Source: an uncultured Flavobacteriales bacterium (GTDB lineage Bacteria; Bacteroidota; Bacteroidia; Flavobacteriales_D; Crocinitomicaceae). Taken from it: a DNA stretch of 64,000 nt. This document shows, in pieces, positions 29,200-39,130 of the stretch. The translations under genes were made by a program, and so were the position numbers. Below the pieces are notes generated by a model that searched no databases, was not told where the DNA came from, and saw only the letters and a program-made list of their open reading frames with translations. Each line of letters begins with the position of its first letter. Within the stretch, counting starts at the first letter, position 1. The stretch lies in the NCBI GenBank assembly GCA_913051935.1, contig CAJXCU010000006.1, positions 1-64,000 of the forward strand, given 5' to 3'.

Positions 29200-31512
29200 A
29201 TGTCAAAAAATTTAGTCATTGTTGAGTCCCCCGCTAAGGCCAAAACCATAGAAGGATATCTTGGAAAAGATTTTATTGTTCGTTCAAGTTTTGGTCACGT
29301 GCGTGACCTTGCGAAAAAGAACGCTATCGATATAGAAAATGGTTTCAATCCCAACTATGAAGTGTCCCCAGACAAAAAGCAAATCGTTGCTGAATTAAAG
29401 AAACTAGCGAAGGCAGCAGAAATTGTCTGGTTGGCAACTGATGAAGATCGAGAAGGAGAGGCAATCTCTTGGCACTTAAAAGAAACGTTGAAGCTTAAAG
29501 ATGAGGAGACAAGAAGAATTACGTTCAATGAAATTACAAAAAAGGCGATTTTAAAGGCGATTACGAATTACCGGACAGTAAACCAAAAGCTCGTTGATGC
29601 CCAGCAAGCAAGAAGAATATTAGATCGAATCGTTGGATTTGAGTTATCACCGGTCTTGTGGAGAAAAGTTCGTCCAAGCCTTTCAGCAGGTCGAGTGCAA
29701 TCTGTTGCTGTCAAACTTATTGTCGAAAGAGAAAAAGAAATCCAAGCCCACGAATCGAGTTCTTTTTTCAGAACGAGTGGAATATTCAAGGTTAAAAACG
29801 GAAAAATCAAAGGTGAGATTAGTGGTTCTTTTGAAAATAAAGAAGACGTTGAAGCATTCCTCAACTCTTGTATTGAAGCTAATTTCAAGGTGCAAGATCT
29901 TCAAAAGAAGCCGGCTACGAAAAAACCTTCCGCACCTTTTACGACGTCAACACTCCAACAAGAGGCGAGTTTAAAACTAGGCTTTTCTGTTTCAAGAACA
30001 ATGTCTGTAGCACAAAGGCTATATGAATCTGGACACATCACATACATGAGAACAGATTCTGTGAATTTATCTGAAACTGCCAGAAATGGGGCCAAAGAGG
30101 CCATTATTTTAAAATATGGAGATGCATATTCGAACCCTCAGCAGTATCGTACCAAGTCAAGTGGAGCACAAGAGGCTCACGAAGCAATCAGACCAACAGA
30201 TTTTAGTGTAGCCACGGTACAAATGGAAAACGATGAAAATAAGCTCTACGAACTAATTTGGAAAAGAGCAATCTCAAGCCAAATGAGTGATGCGAAACTT
30301 GAACGGACAACAGTCAAAATTGGTGCCAATGGTGTTGAAAAGTCTTTCACTTGTAAGGGAGAAGTCATTGTTTTTGATGGCTTTTTATCGGTTTATATTG
30401 AAAGTAAATTATCCGAAACAGAAGAAGAAGGTACCCAAGGGTTGCTACCAAAAGTTGAAATAGGAGAAGCTGCAGAAAGAATCGAAATCAACGCAAATGA
30501 ACGATTTAGTAGACCTCCAGCGAGATATGTCGAAGCGTCATTGGTCAAAAAACTAGAAGAGCTTGGAATAGGTCGCCCATCAACGTATGCACCCACTATT
30601 TCAACTGTACAGAAAAGAGGATATGTGGAGAAAAAAATAAAAGATGGTAAAGAGCGCCACTACCTATCTATGCTCCTCAAGGATAAGGAAATAGAAACCT
30701 TAACTAAAAGTGAAATTACGGGAAGAGAAAAAAATAAATTATCTCCAACAGATATTGGTGTTGTCGTCACTGAATTTCTTCAGAAAAATTTCGAAGATAT
30801 CATGGATTATCAATTCACTGCAATTATTGAAAATCAATTTGATGAAATTGCGAAAGGTGGCCTAGAATGGAAAAAGATGCTCGATTCATTTTATAATCCA
30901 TTCCATTCCGGGGTTGAAAATACAATCGAGAATTCAGAGCGTGCAACAGGAGAAAGACATCTTGGAAATCATCCCAAGAGCGGAAGAAAAATAATAACGC
31001 GTATCGGTAAGTTCGGTCCTATGGTTCAAATAGGTGATGAAAAAGAGGATGGTGAAAAAGCAGAATTCGCATCTTTACTTAGCTCTCAATCTATAGCCTC
31101 AATTACGCTTGAAGAAGCTCTAGAGTTATTCAAACTACCAAGAATTCTAGGCCAACACGAGGGTAAAGACCTTAAAGTGAATATAGGTCGATTTGGGCCC
31201 TATGTTCAAATAGACAGAACCTTTGCATCGATTCCTAAAGAAATCGATCCGATGGAAATTGACTTTGACAAGGCATTGGAACTTTATTTAGAAAAACTCA
31301 AACAAAGTGAAGCCAATAAAATTAAGTCGTTCGCGGAAGAACCAGATTTGTTCGTTTTAAATGGCAAATACGGCCCTTACATCAAGAAGGGGAAATCCAA
31401 TTACAAAATACCAAAAGGGACCGTTGCTGAAGACCTGGAATTAAAAGATTGTTTGGAAATTATTGAAAATCAGCCTAAAAAAACTCGGGGAAAAAGGAAA
31501 ACCGCCAAGTAA
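29200..31512 (+). CDS. topA: DNA topoisomerase I
   Basis: MSKNLVIVESPAKAKTIEGYLG, ATDEDREGEAISWHL, SGHITYMRTDSVNLS. Confidence 0.98.
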   Translation: MSKNLVIVESPAKAKTIEGYLGKDFIVRSSFGHVRDLAKKNAIDIENGFNPNYEVSPDKKQIVAELKKLAKAAEIVWLATDEDREGEAISWHLKETLKLKDEETRRITFNEITKKAILKAITNYRTVNQKLVDAQQARRILDRIVGFELSPVLWRKVRPSLSAGRVQSVAVKLIVEREKEIQAHESSSFFRTSGIFKVKNGKIKGEISGSFENKEDVEAFLNSCIEANFKVQDLQKKPATKKPSAPFTTSTLQQEASLKLGFSVSRTMSVAQRLYESGHITYMRTDSVNLSETARNGAKEAIILKYGDAYSNPQQYRTKSSGAQEAHEAIRPTDFSVATVQMENDENKLYELIWKRAISSQMSDAKLERTTVKIGANGVEKSFTCKGEVIVFDGFLSVYIESKLSETEEEGTQGLLPKVEIGEAAERIEINANERFSRPPARYVEASLVKKLEELGIGRPSTYAPTISTVQKRGYVEKKIKDGKERHYLSMLLKDKEIETLTKSEITGREKNKLSPTDIGVVVTEFLQKNFEDIMDYQFTAIIENQFDEIAKGGLEWKKMLDSFYNPFHSGVENTIENSERATGERHLGNHPKSGRKIITRIGKFGPMVQIGDEKEDGEKAEFASLLSSQSIASITLEEALELFKLPRILGQHEGKDLKVNIGRFGPYVQIDRTFASIPKEIDPMEIDFDKALELYLEKLKQSEANKIKSFAEEPDLFVLNGKYGPYIKKGKSNYKIPKGTVAEDLELKDCLEIIENQPKKTRGKRKTAK

Positions 31513-31516
31513 GCGA

Positions 31517-31544
31517 TTGGTCAATTTTGATTTTCTTATCTTTA
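31517..31544 (+). promoter_or_regulatory. predicted ssb promoter
   Basis: TTG (31517-31519)-N17-TATCTTTA (31537-31544), ending 4 nt before the ATG. Confidence 0.5.
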
Positions 31545-31548
31545 TACA

Positions 31549-31992
31549 ATGAATGGGAGTGTAAATAAGGTTATTCTTGTTGGTAATCTAGGTAAAAATC
31601 CAGAGGTTCGAAAACTCGAATCCGGGGCGCTTTTAGCGAGATTTTCAATAGCTACATCAGAACAATACACCGACAAACTATCAGGCAAACGAATTGAAAA
31701 TACCGATTGGCATGATATCGTAACATGGCGCGGTCTCGCTGAGGTTTCGGAAAAATTTCTAAAAAAAGGAATGAAGGTGTACATTGAAGGTAAACTGAAA
31801 AAAAGAACATGGACAGATAAGGATGGACAACAACGTCATAATGTGGATATTGTTGCTGACGAGCTAACCATTCTCTCCAAGTTGGAGCCAAAACAAAAGA
31901 CAAAACACTCCTATTCTAGTGAGAACGCGAATAAAATAACTTCAAGGATTGAAGATATAGAAAATCAACCTGACGATTCCCTTCCATTTTAA
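31549..31992 (+). CDS. ssb: single-stranded DNA-binding protein
   Basis: VNKVILVGNLGKNPEVRKLESGALLARFSIATSE, TDWHDIVTWRGLAE, DDSLPF C-terminal tip. Confidence 0.97.
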   Translation: MNGSVNKVILVGNLGKNPEVRKLESGALLARFSIATSEQYTDKLSGKRIENTDWHDIVTWRGLAEVSEKFLKKGMKVYIEGKLKKRTWTDKDGQQRHNVDIVADELTILSKLEPKQKTKHSYSSENANKITSRIEDIENQPDDSLPF

Positions 31993-33305
31993 TGATAAAA
32001 GCAGAACCTCCTCCGGCATCCGTTTTAGCAATAGAAGCAGACACCACTGTCCTAATTCTCGGTGGTATTATCCTATTACTATTACTGCTTTCCGCTCTAT
32101 TTTCCAGCGCAGAGTCTGCCTTTTTTTCGCTCTCACCAAAAGATACAGAAGAGTTGGCACAGGACACAGCACAAAGCGAAAATAAAATTTTAAAACTGCT
32201 CAAGCACCCTGAAGAACTTTTAGCTTCATTACTCATAGCCAATAACTTTGTAAATGTTGGAATAATTATTTTATCAAGTTATCTTATAAACTACTTTTTC
32301 CCTATGGCTGATAATTACCTCCGCTTCTTTTTAGAAGTTGTAGGAATTACCCTTGTAATTTTGATTTGGGGTGAGGTCATACCTAAGATATTTGCAGTTA
32401 AAAATGCACCTTTTGTCTCAAAACTAATGAGTACGCCAATTATGGTAATCAAAAAAACACCTCCGTTTTCCTTTTTAGTACGGATATTGGTCCGAAGTAC
32501 GAGACTCTTCGACCAAACAAAAAGGGGAAAAGTGAATTTATCTTCCTCCGATCTCGAACAGGCTGTGGCGATTACAAAGGAAGAGTCTCTCGATGATGAG
32601 CATAACATACTAGAGGGGATTGTGAAATTTGGAAAAACTGAGGCTTCACAGATTATGAAGCCGAGAATTGAGGTTTCCGCCGTTGATGCAGAGATGAAAT
32701 TCAGTGAAATCAAAACTTTTATTTTGGACTGTGGCTTTTCTCGAATCCCTGTATATAAGGAAACAGCAGATCGAGTTATCGGAATTTTATATATCAAAGA
32801 TTTACTGCCTTTTTTAAATCAAAATGATCAATTCAATTGGCTCAGCACCCTCCGTAAGCCCTTCTTTATACCAGAAAACAAAAAGATCAATGACTTACTA
32901 CAGGAATTTAAAACCAAGAAAATGCACCTATCAATCGTGGTTGATGAATATGGTGGAGCCTCTGGAATTGTTACCCTAGAAGACATTTTAGAGGAGATTG
33001 TGGGAGAAATCACGGATGAATTTGATGAAGAAGAATTGGTATATTCCAGAATTGATGATGGTGTTTACATTTTCGAAGGCCGCACATCACTCATGGATTT
33101 TTACAAAGCATCGAAAATAGAACCCGAGGCTTTCGAAAAAATCAAAGGGGAAGCTGAAACAATCGGAGGTTTTGTTATCGAACAAGCCGGACGGATTCTA
33201 AAAAACAATGAATTTATTGAAGTTGAAAAATGCAAAATCATTGTAGAATCCTCGGATAAAAGACGCATAAAAACAATAAAAGTAATTACCAATAGTCATG
33301 TATAG
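31992..33305 (+). CDS. gldE: gliding motility-associated protein GldE (HlyC/CorC, CNNM/CBS family)
   Basis: CNNM-like SALFSSAESAFFSLSP, CBS pair, VDEYGGASGIVTLEDILEEIVGEI; between ssb and gldD. Confidence 0.9.
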   Translation: MIKAEPPPASVLAIEADTTVLILGGIILLLLLLSALFSSAESAFFSLSPKDTEELAQDTAQSENKILKLLKHPEELLASLLIANNFVNVGIIILSSYLINYFFPMADNYLRFFLEVVGITLVILIWGEVIPKIFAVKNAPFVSKLMSTPIMVIKKTPPFSFLVRILVRSTRLFDQTKRGKVNLSSSDLEQAVAITKEESLDDEHNILEGIVKFGKTEASQIMKPRIEVSAVDAEMKFSEIKTFILDCGFSRIPVYKETADRVIGILYIKDLLPFLNQNDQFNWLSTLRKPFFIPENKKINDLLQEFKTKKMHLSIVVDEYGGASGIVTLEDILEEIVGEITDEFDEEELVYSRIDDGVYIFEGRTSLMDFYKASKIEPEAFEKIKGEAETIGGFVIEQAGRILKNNEFIEVEKCKIIVESSDKRRIKTIKVITNSHV

Positions 33306-33888
33306 GTACACTATCTTTTCATTTATATTTTTTGTGCTCGCTTTACCATCATGTACAGATGAAAACCCTACGCCAAAACCTCCTACCTACCTAAAGGCAA
33401 AACTACCAACACATAGCTATCACAACGAATCGTTTGAGGCTCCGTTTGAGTCCAGTATATCAGATCTATACACACTCAAAAGCCCTACAGATTGCGATAG
33501 CACGTATTGTGAGCAAGAAATATATTTAGGTAGAGTGCTAAACGGTACTATAAATCTATTCTATAAAAGACTAGAGCATACAGACTCTTTACCTAGCCTC
33601 ATCAATTTTTCAAATAAGGAGGTTGACTTTCATAAAATCAAAGCAGATCAAATTTATTTTGACCAAATTATAGATCGAGAAAATAGGGTTTTCGGAACAC
33701 TTTTTGAACTCAAAGGAGATGTAGCAACGAATTATCAATTTTACCTAACAGATTCCTCGAAAAATTTTCTTAGAGGAGAGGTTATTTTGAATTGTGTCCC
33801 AAATTATGATTCATTGCGAAATGTACTTGCATACATAAAAGAGGATCTCAATGTAATGCTCAATACCTTTTCATGGAAAAAAAATTAA
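33298..33888 (+). CDS. gldD: gliding motility lipoprotein GldD
   Basis: FVLALPSC lipobox; YLKAKLPTHSYHNESFEAPFESSI; INLFYKRLEHTDSLPSLI; adjacency to gldE. Confidence 0.87.
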   Translation: MYRYTIFSFIFFVLALPSCTDENPTPKPPTYLKAKLPTHSYHNESFEAPFESSISDLYTLKSPTDCDSTYCEQEIYLGRVLNGTINLFYKRLEHTDSLPSLINFSNKEVDFHKIKADQIYFDQIIDRENRVFGTLFELKGDVATNYQFYLTDSSKNFLRGEVILNCVPNYDSLRNVLAYIKEDLNVMLNTFSWKKN

Positions 33889-34316
33889 TTAAAGTTGTTC
33901 TGTCTTTAGGTTCAAACATTGGCGAAAGAAAAAGAAATCTATTGTTGGCATATCAACATATCGAAAATCATATCGGGAAAATTGTAAAATTTTCCTCCTA
34001 TTACGAAAATCCTTCTCAAGGATTTGATTCTGATAACGATTTTATGAATACATGTATAGGAATTGAGACAAGCTACCAATGTCAGGAGGTTTTGGATAAA
34101 ATTCATTGGATAGAACATGCCATGGGTCGCAAGAGAACAAAAAAAGGCTACGAGGATCGGGTGATTGATATTGATATAATTTTTTTTGGTGATCAAATTA
34201 TTCGACAACATGGATTAAAAGTTCCTCATCCAAAATACCACGAAAGGGATTTCGTATTAATTCCTTTAAAAGAGCTGGATTTCATGGCAGACCCGAGACA
34301 AAAATTTAAAGCTTGA
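33873..34316 (+). CDS. folK: 2-amino-4-hydroxy-6-hydroxymethyldihydropteridine diphosphokinase
   Basis: VVLSLGSNIGERKRNL, FSSYYENPSQGF, DRVIDIDIIFFGD, VPHPKYHERDFVLIPL. Confidence 0.95.
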   Translation: MEKKLIKVVLSLGSNIGERKRNLLLAYQHIENHIGKIVKFSSYYENPSQGFDSDNDFMNTCIGIETSYQCQEVLDKIHWIEHAMGRKRTKKGYEDRVIDIDIIFFGDQIIRQHGLKVPHPKYHERDFVLIPLKELDFMADPRQKFKA

Positions 34317-34359
34317 AATTAAAATTGGGATAAATAATTCAAAGATTGCACGACATAAA

Positions 34360-34389
34360 TTGTCGCTTCAGTTAATCTTATTAACTTTG
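34360..34389 (+). promoter_or_regulatory. predicted promoter for the 34417 lipoprotein gene
   Basis: TTG (34360-34362)-N19-TAACTTTG (34382-34389). Confidence 0.65.
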
Positions 34390-34416
34390 CAGAATATTTT
34401 ACAATTTTAAACTATT

Positions 34417-36138
34417 ATGAAAAGGAATTCTTTCAAAGCTTTATTGGGGTTTTTTATCTCATTTTTGATTCTCTCAAGTTGCACCCTTCTAAAGGAGTTG
34501 GACTACACAGTCACTCCAAGCCCTATAGAAATGCATGGGGACAGTATTAAGTTCTCGGTTACAGTAAATGTACCAGAAAAGGGAATTAGTAAAAGTGTCA
34601 AAGCAGAAATCACACCAAAACTTGGTAGCAAAGCACTCGGAGTTTGGACCATTCAAGGTGAAAAAATCCAAGGAAATGGAAAAACGATTGTTTTTAAACC
34701 AGGAGGAACAGCGACATTTGAAACTTCATTGGCGTATGACCCATCTCTTGAGGCAGCTGATTTAGTATTAACAGGTAAAATCTACAAAGGATCAAAATCT
34801 AAAGAAAAAGGTGAACTACCATCAGCGAAAATAGCTGACGCGACTATAGTTACACCACTTCTTGCCAGAATGACGTGCGAAATGTGTTCGCAAAGCGATG
34901 AGCTCGTAAGGGTTGTTGACAAAAGCGTAAGCGCAGTAATCAATTACAACAAAGGAAAGTCTTTGGTTAAATCAAAAGAGCTAAAGGATAATGATATTGT
35001 TGATTTAGTTTCATGGATTGCCGCTTCACAAGAAAATGAGAAACTTGAAATCCAATCCATATCTATAAGAGGATATGCTTCTCCTGATGGTGAATTCGCC
35101 AAAAACGGGGACTTATCGACAGAGCGTGTTGAAAGCGCTGCAAAAGCCTTTTCAAAATTGATGACGAAAGCGAAGCTTGAAGCTTACACAGATATCGCAA
35201 CATACGATCAGAAAGGTTTGGGTGAGGATTTTGAAGAATTTAAAAAACAATTGGCTGCGACAGAATCTATTTCAGAAGGAGACAAAAACCTTTTCATTCG
35301 TGTGTTAGAAATGGAAAAAGACCCTGAAAAAAGAGAAGCTGAAATGGTTCGTTTAGGAAAGTCATACACTCAGCTAGAAAAAGACGTTTTCCCAAACATT
35401 CGTAGAGCAGTAATCACTGTCAATTATAAAGAAAGCGGTCTAACTGATGAAGAGATGATTGCCTTTGCTACGAATAATACGGATACACTTACTGTGGAAG
35501 AAGTTCTATTTACCGGTGAAATATTGTTGAAAGATTTAAACTCACGTATAGCACTTTATGCTGCCGTTGCAGAAAAAATGAATGACAGCCGCGTCTACAA
35601 CAACCTTGGTTCACTTTACTATGTTCAAAATGATATGCCAAACGCAAAAGCGAACTTTGAAGCATCTGCTAACCTGACTGCATCGGGAGAGGTAATGAAT
35701 AATCTAGCGGCTATTTCAATGATTGAGGGTGACCGTGAGAAAAGTAGAGAGCTTTTCGGTAAAGCAAAAGGAATGGATGCAGACAAAATGAGTGCAGTGA
35801 AAGCAAATTCTGCAGGTTTAGATATATTGGACGGAGCATACTCTACCGCAGAAGGAAATATCTCAGGAAATACCTTCAATAAGGCCCTAGCACAACTTCT
35901 TCAAGGAAATCTTACCGAAGCGGAAGCGACACTGGCAGAAAGTGATGATAAAAATGATGCCGATGGACTTTATCTTGCAGCGATTATGGCAGCAAGAGGG
36001 GGAACAGGTGCAAGTGATGTTGTTGCGAAACTTAAGTTAGCAATTGAAGAAGATGCAAGTTTGAAAGAAAAAGCAGGTAAAGATCGTGAATTTGTAAAGT
36101 TCTTCGAAGATGCTGCATTTCAAGCGCTTGTAAAATAA
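34417..36138 (+). CDS. lipoprotein with OmpA-like segment and TPR-like region
   Basis: ILSSC lipobox; LEIQSISIRGYASPDGEFAKNGDLSTERVESAAKAF; ALYAAVAEKMNDSRVYNNLGSLYYVQNDMPNAKANFEASANL. Confidence 0.8.
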   Translation: MKRNSFKALLGFFISFLILSSCTLLKELDYTVTPSPIEMHGDSIKFSVTVNVPEKGISKSVKAEITPKLGSKALGVWTIQGEKIQGNGKTIVFKPGGTATFETSLAYDPSLEAADLVLTGKIYKGSKSKEKGELPSAKIADATIVTPLLARMTCEMCSQSDELVRVVDKSVSAVINYNKGKSLVKSKELKDNDIVDLVSWIAASQENEKLEIQSISIRGYASPDGEFAKNGDLSTERVESAAKAFSKLMTKAKLEAYTDIATYDQKGLGEDFEEFKKQLAATESISEGDKNLFIRVLEMEKDPEKREAEMVRLGKSYTQLEKDVFPNIRRAVITVNYKESGLTDEEMIAFATNNTDTLTVEEVLFTGEILLKDLNSRIALYAAVAEKMNDSRVYNNLGSLYYVQNDMPNAKANFEASANLTASGEVMNNLAAISMIEGDREKSRELFGKAKGMDADKMSAVKANSAGLDILDGAYSTAEGNISGNTFNKALAQLLQGNLTEAEATLAESDDKNDADGLYLAAIMAARGGTGASDVVAKLKLAIEEDASLKEKAGKDREFVKFFEDAAFQALVK

Positions 36139-36157
36139 CTCACAGCAAAATTAAATA

Positions 36158-37111
36158 TTAAAAGCCCCTTTTGGGGCTTTTTTTATGCCTTTTGGCCAAG
36201 TAAATCTGCTCGTCCTGCCCTGGTGTAGGAACTAAGTGATAGGCGCAACCGAGCGCAAGACAATCCATTAGCGTAGTGTATCCAAAAAAACCAAAAATTT
36301 TGGAAGTTGTAATAAAAATCTGATCGACTGATGACATATCCGAACTTGCAAAAAACGGTGTGGTGATATTTTTTCTTAGCAATAAAGGTTTAACAGATTC
36401 AGGACCTATAATTTTTTCTATTTCACCACTGTTGATTTGTGACATAAATGTGTCCAATAATAATTGTGAATATACTTCTGGACCATTAAAAACCAATAAT
36501 CCTTTTACCTCCTTCTCTGATTGCTTTTTAATTACTTGAAAACGCGAATGACAACCTATATATATGGCGTTGTCATAATTTTTATTCTGTGATAACATAC
36601 CCGCATTGCGATGATCCTCGTTGTCCATGATCCATATCGTGCTAAACTTTGAAACTTGGTAACGATTCATTAGGTTGCCAATTTTAAAAATACCCCTCAA
36701 TGGAAACTGAAGCTGATGGGTAATAAATATTGACGGAACATTATTGCTAAAAAACCCGTAGCGCTGATCTGAAATCAGCATATCTAGCGTGTACTTTTTC
36801 ACATAACCCTGCACGAGTTGTTTTTCAGATTTTAAATTTATATACAAGCTTCTTGACACGCGAAGTAAATCCATTTTGAACCTTCCCTTTCCGTTAAATT
36901 TAAAAGGATATCCAGGATGATAAACATATTTAACATCATTCATATATTGACTAAATATGAGCTTTTGAGATTCATTGCAAAAAATAAATAGCTGGTTGTT
37001 TTTTTCACATAAAGCCCTGATTATTGGGATACTCCTGGTAACATGACCCAAACCCCAGTTTAGAACTGAAATACCAATGCGCTTATCTGAAATATGGTGT
37101 GGGTGAATCAC
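36158..37111 (-). CDS. MurG-like glycosyltransferase family protein
   Basis: GISVLNWGLGHVTRSIPIIRAL; GFFGYTTLMDCLALGCAYHLVPTPGQDEQIYLA. Confidence 0.8.
   Translation of the reverse strand: MIHPHHISDKRIGISVLNWGLGHVTRSIPIIRALCEKNNQLFIFCNESQKLIFSQYMNDVKYVYHPGYPFKFNGKGRFKMDLLRVSRSLYINLKSEKQLVQGYVKKYTLDMLISDQRYGFFSNNVPSIFITHQLQFPLRGIFKIGNLMNRYQVSKFSTIWIMDNEDHRNAGMLSQNKNYDNAIYIGCHSRFQVIKKQSEKEVKGLLVFNGPEVYSQLLLDTFMSQINSGEIEKIIGPESVKPLLLRKNITTPFFASSDMSSVDQIFITTSKIFGFFGYTTLMDCLALGCAYHLVPTPGQDEQIYLAKRHKKSPKRGF
36160..36184. terminator. terminator between convergent 34417 and 36158 genes
   Basis: aaaAGCCCC-ttt-GGGGCTttttttt. Confidence 0.85.
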
Positions 37112-37186
37112 TTTTTAAAATTAGAAAAATAGAGAATAAATCAACCGATATTCATTATTTTAGCCGAATATATTATAAAACAAGAA

Positions 37187-37855
37187 ATGAAAGAGGGAAC
37201 TGAATTTAGAAAATATGCGACAAAGCATATGGGAATCAATAGCACGTTTGTAGACCATTATATTGAGTCTTCACTTACTCCATATATAATTGAAGAGCGT
37301 TCATTAAATATGACACAGATGGACGTTTTTTCTCGACTTATGATGGATCGAATTATATTTTTAGGTACGGGAATAAATGACCAGGTTGCAAACATTATCA
37401 ATGCCCAGCTTTTGTTCCTAGAATCTGTTGACGCGAAAAAAGACATTCAGATTTATCTAAATTCACCGGGAGGTTCAGTATATGCTGGTCTAGGAATATA
37501 CGACACCATGCAATACATAAGACCGGATGTAGCTACGATATGTACTGGTATGGCAGCTTCTATGGGTGCTGTTCTACTTTGTGCGGGTGCTGATGGAAAA
37601 AGGAGTGCATTGAAACATTCTCGTGTCATGATTCACCAACCCCTCGGTGGAGCCCAAGGACAAGCCAGTGATATTGAAATCACTGCCCGCGAAATTCAAA
37701 AGCTAAAAAAAGAGCTTTATGATATTATTGCAACACATTCTAAACAAACCTATGACAAAGTGTGGGAGGATTCTGACAGAGATTATTGGATGACCGCACC
37801 TGAGGCAAAAGACTATGGCATGGTGGATGAAATTCTATTGCGCAATCCAAAATAA
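37187..37855 (+). CDS. clpP: ATP-dependent Clp protease proteolytic subunit
   Basis: IQIYLNSPGGSVYAGLGIYDTMQYI, GMAASMGAVLL, SRVMIHQPLGGAQGQASDIEI. Confidence 0.98.
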   Translation: MKEGTEFRKYATKHMGINSTFVDHYIESSLTPYIIEERSLNMTQMDVFSRLMMDRIIFLGTGINDQVANIINAQLLFLESVDAKKDIQIYLNSPGGSVYAGLGIYDTMQYIRPDVATICTGMAASMGAVLLCAGADGKRSALKHSRVMIHQPLGGAQGQASDIEITAREIQKLKKELYDIIATHSKQTYDKVWEDSDRDYWMTAPEAKDYGMVDEILLRNPK

Positions 37856-39085
37856 ATGGCGACCCAAAAAACATCTTGTTCTTTTTGTGGCCTTCCAAGA
37901 GAGGAGGTAAAAATTTTAATTGCTGGTGTAACAGGTCACATTTGTGAAAACTGTGCAAAACAGGCAAATCAGATTGTCTCAGAAGAATTTTCTACTTCAA
38001 CGGAAAAATCAGTAAGTACTAATGTGGATTTAGACGTACGATTTCCGAAAGAGATAAAAGCAGAACTCGATGAATATGTCATTGGTCAAGAGGAAGCGAA
38101 AAAAGTACTATCTGTTGCTGTATATAATCACTATAAACGATTAAATGCTAGTTCCTCCGATGACATTGAAATTGAAAAGTCGAATGTCGTTTTAGTAGGT
38201 AGAACAGGGACTGGAAAAACTCTTTTGGCGAAAACAATTGCGAAATTGCTTAATGTTCCTTTTTGTATTGCAGATGCTACTGTACTGACCCAGGCAGGTT
38301 ATGTAGGGGAAGATGTTGAGAGTGTTCTATCCCGCCTTCTTCAGGTAGCTGATTATGACGTAGAGGCGGCGCAAAGAGGAATCGTTTTTATTGATGAGAT
38401 CGATAAAATTGCACGTAAAGATGATAACCCATCTATTACACGTGATGTTTCAGGAGAAGGAGTGCAACAGGCTCTTCTCAAACTACTTGAGGGGTCAGAA
38501 ATAAATGTCCCGCCCCAAGGAGGTAGAAAGCATCCTGAACAAAAAATGATTCAAGTGAATACAAAGGGCATTCTTTTTATTTGTGGTGGTGCCTTCGATG
38601 GAATAGAAAAGCTCATTGCCCAGCGTGTAAATAGGCAAACCATAGGATTTTCTGCCTCAGACCAACAGGATGTTGACTCAGAATCACTATTACAATACAT
38701 CAATGCAACAGATGTAAAGAATTTTGGTTTGATTCCGGAACTTGTTGGAAGATTTCCTGTCCTAAGCTACCTAGAACCTCTGGATTCCCTTGCATTAAAA
38801 AGAATTCTAACAGAGCCAAAAAATGCTTTGGTTAAGCAGTATGAGAAAATATTTAAGCTCGATGGTATCAAATTGACCATTGAGCAAAAGGCGTTGGACT
38901 TTATTGTATCTAAGGCGATTGAATATAAACTAGGAGCGAGAGGTCTTCGTTCCATTTGCGAAGCCATTTTAACAGATGCAATGTTTAATTTACCCTCTTC
39001 TAAAATAAAATCATTAAAGGTTACTGAAGATTATGCGAAAGGTAAATTCAACAAATCGAAAATGGCAAAGCTCAAGGTTGCCTAA
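37856..39085 (+). CDS. clpX: ATP-dependent Clp protease ATP-binding subunit ClpX
   Basis: C4 zinc finger [11 protein letters not shown]...[29 protein letters not shown]. Confidence 0.98.
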   Translation: MATQKTSCSFCGLPREEVKILIAGVTGHICENCAKQANQIVSEEFSTSTEKSVSTNVDLDVRFPKEIKAELDEYVIGQEEAKKVLSVAVYNHYKRLNASSSDDIEIEKSNVVLVGRTGTGKTLLAKTIAKLLNVPFCIADATVLTQAGYVGEDVESVLSRLLQVADYDVEAAQRGIVFIDEIDKIARKDDNPSITRDVSGEGVQQALLKLLEGSEINVPPQGGRKHPEQKMIQVNTKGILFICGGAFDGIEKLIAQRVNRQTIGFSASDQQDVDSESLLQYINATDVKNFGLIPELVGRFPVLSYLEPLDSLALKRILTEPKNALVKQYEKIFKLDGIKLTIEQKALDFIVSKAIEYKLGARGLRSICEAILTDAMFNLPSSKIKSLKVTEDYAKGKFNKSKMAKLKVA

Positions 39086-39130
39086 ATACAATCTTCTTTT
39101 ATACTTTTATATCAGTAAATACGTGAACGA

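Noticed and set aside
32315-32797. 160-aa minus-strand ORF opposite gldE
   Set aside because: Antisense to a confident CDS; no domain features
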